A program made the translations under genes and the position numbers. The notes beneath the pieces are model-generated. The model ran no database searches, was not told the DNA's origin, and saw only the letters and a list, made by a program, of their open reading frames with translations. Below, one piece after another: positions 63,154 through 64,000 of a stretch of 64,000 nt of DNA. The stretch is from Alteromonadaceae bacterium. Lineage in GTDB: Bacteria; Pseudomonadota; Gammaproteobacteria; Enterobacterales; Alteromonadaceae. The stretch covers positions 62,001 to 126,000 of the forward strand of contig JABXHM010000003.1 of assembly GCA_013373625.1 (NCBI GenBank). The letters are read 5' to 3'. The number at the start of each line of letters is the position of its first letter. Position 1 is the first letter of the stretch.

Positions 63154-64000
63154 TCACACATCACAAATCAGAATAGCTTCGCGCAGCGATTCAATCTGAC
63201 CCTGAATGGTTTTTGGGGTTGGTAAAAATTCCTGAGCGACATATCCATCAAAGCCGGTAGCATTAATCGCTTTAACAATGGCCGGATAAAATAGCTCCTG
63301 AGTGTCGTTAATTTCATTTCTGCCAGGCACGCCAGCAGTGTGGTAGTGACCAAAATACATATGGTTATCTTTAATCGTACGTATAATGTCGCCTTCACTT
63401 ATTTGCATGTGATAAATATCATAAAGAAGCTTAAAATTAGCTGAACCGAGCTGCTTGCACAGTTCAATACCCCATGCAGAATTATCGGCAAAGTAGTCAG
63501 GATGGTTGACTTTGCTGTTGAACAATTCCATTTGCAACACAACACCGCGCTTCTCGGCGTGGCCAAGTACTCGCTTTAACCCTTTCACAGCCTGAACCAG
63601 GCCGTCTTCGGGCGACACGCCACGCTTGTTACCGCTGAAACAAATGAGGTTGCGATAGCCAGCATCGGCTACCAGGTCGATGTGCTTGAGGTAACGTTCT
63701 ACTAACACATCGTGAAACCTGGCGTCTGCCCAGCCGTCTTCAAGGTTAAGCTCAGCACCATTACACATAGAACTATCGATGCCATATTTTTTGAGGGTTG
63801 GCCAGCCGTCCGGCCCCACCAGGTCAATGGCACTAAAGCCTATGGCTTTCGCCACAATGCACAGCTCTTCGACACTCAATTCGCCATAGGTCCAGCGCGC
63901 AACAGAGTGCCTGATGTTTCCCTTTAACTTCAGAGGTTCTCCACTCGCCAGCTTGCTGCCAGCAGGTAAAGCCGCCAAAGCTGAATGGCTCAAACTCGCG
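63154..64000 (-). CDS. TIM-barrel sugar isomerase/epimerase, N terminus cut by window edge
   Basis: At least 282 residues are visible, and the frame stays open to the window end. The first residues, ASLSHSALA, look like the end of a signal peptide, so the start lies outside. The AP-endonuclease-2-like barrel shows metal ligands: Glu in VLQMELFNSKVNH, Asp/His in LLYDIYHMQI, His in FGHYHTAGVPGRNEI and Glu in YVAQEFLPT. This matches hydroxypyruvate isomerase-like and 3-keto-glucoside epimerase-like proteins. With the GMC, subunit-3 and DUF1080 genes it suggests an exported 3-keto-sugar pathway. Confidence 0.85.
   Translation of the reverse strand, partial: ASLSHSALAALPAGSKLASGEPLKLKGNIRHSVARWTYGELSVEELCIVAKAIGFSAIDLVGPDGWPTLKKYGIDSSMCNGAELNLEDGWADARFHDVLVERYLKHIDLVADAGYRNLICFSGNKRGVSPEDGLVQAVKGLKRVLGHAEKRGVVLQMELFNSKVNHPDYFADNSAWGIELCKQLGSANFKLLYDIYHMQISEGDIIRTIKDNHMYFGHYHTAGVPGRNEINDTQELFYPAIVKAINATGFDGYVAQEFLPTPKTIQGQIESLREAILICDV

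Overview
The window reads as chromosomal DNA of a marine or aquatic gammaproteobacterium, most likely an Alteromonadales member close to Alteromonas. The basis is gene order (nnr-tsaE-amiB beside queG; rsd, nudC and hemE together; rpsF-rpsR-rplI), moderate GC, two large TonB-dependent receptors, DUF3299 and MipA/OmpV proteins, and a GalR-type galactose regulon. The genus is inference. I see no insertion sequence, tRNA, rRNA or CRISPR array.

Layout. 1-9.1 kb is mostly core: amiB, tsaE, nnr and divergent queG; hemE and nudC with a candidate small RNA between them; rsd; then a tightly overlapping zur-cheX-yjbQ group. 9.1-14.1 kb holds an OmpA-family protein, kynureninase with a lipoprotein alpha/beta hydrolase, and dnaB. 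14.3-27 kb is accessory DNA lying between dnaB and rplI, genes that are neighbours in some relatives. It holds a beta-propeller protein, two adjacent large proteins of unknown function, a trypsin-like protease with a sorting tail, a sigma/anti-sigma/DUF4097 operon, a MOSC protein, a free-standing GH108 muramidase plus 3TM holin pair, and TetR with MipA and an exported FAH-family protein. 27-28.3 kb is the ribosomal operon rpsF-rpsR-rplI, with no priB between rpsF and rpsR.

28.8-40.3 kb is one long leftward locus: ECF sigma, FecR, a TonB receptor with an N-terminal STN domain, three exported amidohydrolases (one without its metal ligands), an N-formylglutamate-amidohydrolase-like lipoprotein and a DUF3299 protein. 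It looks like a surface-signalled uptake and hydrolysis system for an unidentified amide or peptide-like compound. The receptor gene contains a second signal-peptide-like segment.

40.7-56.9 kb is a galactoside utilisation region: TonB receptor, GH2 beta-galactosidase-like lipoprotein, galE and a clan GH-A glycosidase on the plus strand; galT-galK-SSS sugar symporter on the minus strand; and a GalR/LacI regulator. Four near-identical palindromes related to GGTAAACGTTTACC lie upstream of the receptor (two), galT and the regulator itself, so this is probably one regulon. It covers outer-membrane uptake, periplasmic hydrolysis, symport and the Leloir pathway.

57-64 kb has a long nested inverted repeat, a membrane-anchored helix-hairpin-helix protein, DUF2177 and EamA membrane proteins, and a leftward cluster: a TIM-barrel isomerase/epimerase cut by the window edge, a GMC oxidoreductase, a gluconate-2-dehydrogenase-subunit-3-like partner and a DUF1080 lipoprotein. 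That set fits exported 3-keto-sugar oxidation and cleavage.
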